Shown piece by piece: positions 63,431-64,000 of a stretch of DNA of 64,000 nucleotides. A program made the position numbers and the translations under genes. The DNA comes from TMED109 sp002171375 (GTDB lineage Bacteria > Pseudomonadota > Alphaproteobacteria > TMED109), in contig CBFHON010000005.1 in the NCBI GenBank assembly GCA_965657505.1, positions 104,543 through 168,542 on the forward strand. Reading direction: 5' to 3'. The notes beneath the pieces are model-generated. The model was not told the origin of the DNA. It was given only the letters and a program-made list of their open reading frames with translations, and did no database searches. The first letter of the stretch is position 1; every line of letters begins with the position of its first letter.

Positions 63431-64000
63431 TTAAATAGTTAGTATAATTTTTCCTATATGTTGGCTAGATTCTACTAAAGCATGAGCTTTACTAGCATCT
63501 TTTAACTTGTAACTACCATAAATTTGAGGCATTACCACTTTTTTTTCTAATAATGGCCATACTTTTTCATATAGACTTTCAGCTATTAACCCTTTTTCTT
63601 CAACGGAGCGAGGTCTTAATGTAGAACCAGTAACAGTCAACCATTTTTTTAATACTGGTAATAAATTTAATTTACCTTCAAAACCTCCTTGAAAGGCAAT
63701 TACTAATAATTTACCATTTTTTGCTAATATATTTAGGTTTTTATTAAAATAATCAGCACCAATAATATCTAAAATTATATTAACACCTTCATTATTAGTG
63801 TATTCATTAATTACATTTTCAAAATCATTCTTATTGTAGTTTATAGCTAATTCTGCTCCTAGCTTATTCATTATTTTACATTTTTCATCAGAACCTACTG
63901 TAGTATAAACTTTAGCTCCGAAGCTTTTAGCTAATTGTATTGCTGTAGTACCGATACCACTTGCTCCTCCATGAATTAAAATTTTATCATTTATTTTTAG
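63431..64000 (-). CDS. NAD(P)H quinone oxidoreductase, zeta-crystallin type, 5' end outside the window
   Basis: The frame runs off the right edge of the window. The visible portion begins LKINDKILIHGGASGIGTTA, the nucleotide-binding loop of zinc-free quinone oxidoreductases/PIG3-like reductases, and continues through AIQLAKSFGAKVYTTV and IILDIIGADYFNKNL. The C-terminus has the RPRSVEEKGLIAE block and AHALVESSQHIGKIIL. The internal ATG at 63871 is not the start. The substrate is probably a quinone or enone, not determinable here. The gene is 39 bases from trcR. Confidence 0.88.
   Translation of the reverse strand, partial: LKINDKILIHGGASGIGTTAIQLAKSFGAKVYTTVGSDEKCKIMNKLGAELAINYNKNDFENVINEYTNNEGVNIILDIIGADYFNKNLNILAKNGKLLVIAFQGGFEGKLNLLPVLKKWLTVTGSTLRPRSVEEKGLIAESLYEKVWPLLEKKVVMPQIYGSYKLKDASKAHALVESSQHIGKIILTI

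Noticed and set aside
1..64000. CRISPR arrays, insertion sequences, prophage, toxin-antitoxin or defence genes, tRNA and rRNA genes
   Set aside because: Looked for repeated spacers, transposase or integrase motifs, inverted repeats with flanking duplications and cloverleaf sequences; none seen. Every long frame could be assigned to housekeeping or metabolic families.

Overview
The window is a strongly A+T-rich, densely packed stretch of a bacterial chromosome, and its gene content points to an alphaproteobacterium. Alphaproteobacterial markers recur throughout: an NDUFA12-type complex I accessory protein, DUF1013/TrcR, DUF2794, DUF2155, DUF2125, DUF2066, an HdaA-type short DnaA homologue, the order rpsF-rpsR-DUF2232-rplI-dnaB-alr-cvpA-purF, and the order fabD-fabG-acpP-fabF-mltG-gmk. 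The low GC, short spacers and loss of genes that usually sit in these clusters suggest a streamlined, probably free-living marine lineage. The sequence alone does not place it in a named order. LptD, LptF, LptG, BamB, SurA and HldE indicate an outer membrane with LPS.

Layout. Positions 1-9.8 kb hold carbon and accessory metabolism: an aldo/keto reductase (cut by the window edge), malate synthase G, acetoacetyl-CoA synthetase, an SRAP/HMCES protein, an epoxide hydrolase, oligopeptidase B, a VOC protein and a small membrane-anchored ORF. Positions 9.8-14.5 kb hold a secreted pentapeptide-repeat protein, DUF2794, and the YfgM-like/bamB/der operon. Positions 14.4-22.3 kb (minus strand) form the rpsF-to-purF cluster. 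Positions 22.4-27.5 kb (plus) are type II fatty-acid synthesis followed by mltG and gmk. Positions 27.5-34.0 kb (minus) are ksgA, surA, lptD, lptG and lptF. Positions 34.1-41.7 kb hold pepA, ndk, purM, DUF2066, an AI-2E permease, hdaA, an SDR and rnd. Positions 41.8-48.7 kb hold aspS, an NADP-dependent oxidoreductase, a thiS-thiG fusion, and aroQ-accB-accC-aat. Positions 48.7-55.1 kb hold DUF2155, a conserved small protein, NDUFA12, a DsbA-like protein, an M48/TPR protease, an aminotransferase and RNase E/G. Positions 55.4-64 kb hold amiC, metW-metX, chorismate mutase-tyrA, DUF2125, hldE, trcR and the start of a quinone oxidoreductase (cut by the window edge).

Three genome-style features stand out more than any single exotic gene. 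First, every one of the twelve convergent gene pairs ends within 12 bases of its partner or overlaps it by up to 20 bases, leaving no room for ordinary terminators. Second, several genes that are intact by homology (metX, DUF2155, DUF2125, probably mltG) have no ATG, GTG or TTG at the expected start, which suggests AUU, AUA or CUG initiation or sequence errors. Third, genes usual in these syntenic blocks (radA, yicC, pdxA, holC, purN, ppk/ppx) are absent from their usual places. I found no mobile element, phage, CRISPR array, defence island, tRNA or rRNA. I do not see a convincing undescribed system; the window is mainly housekeeping.
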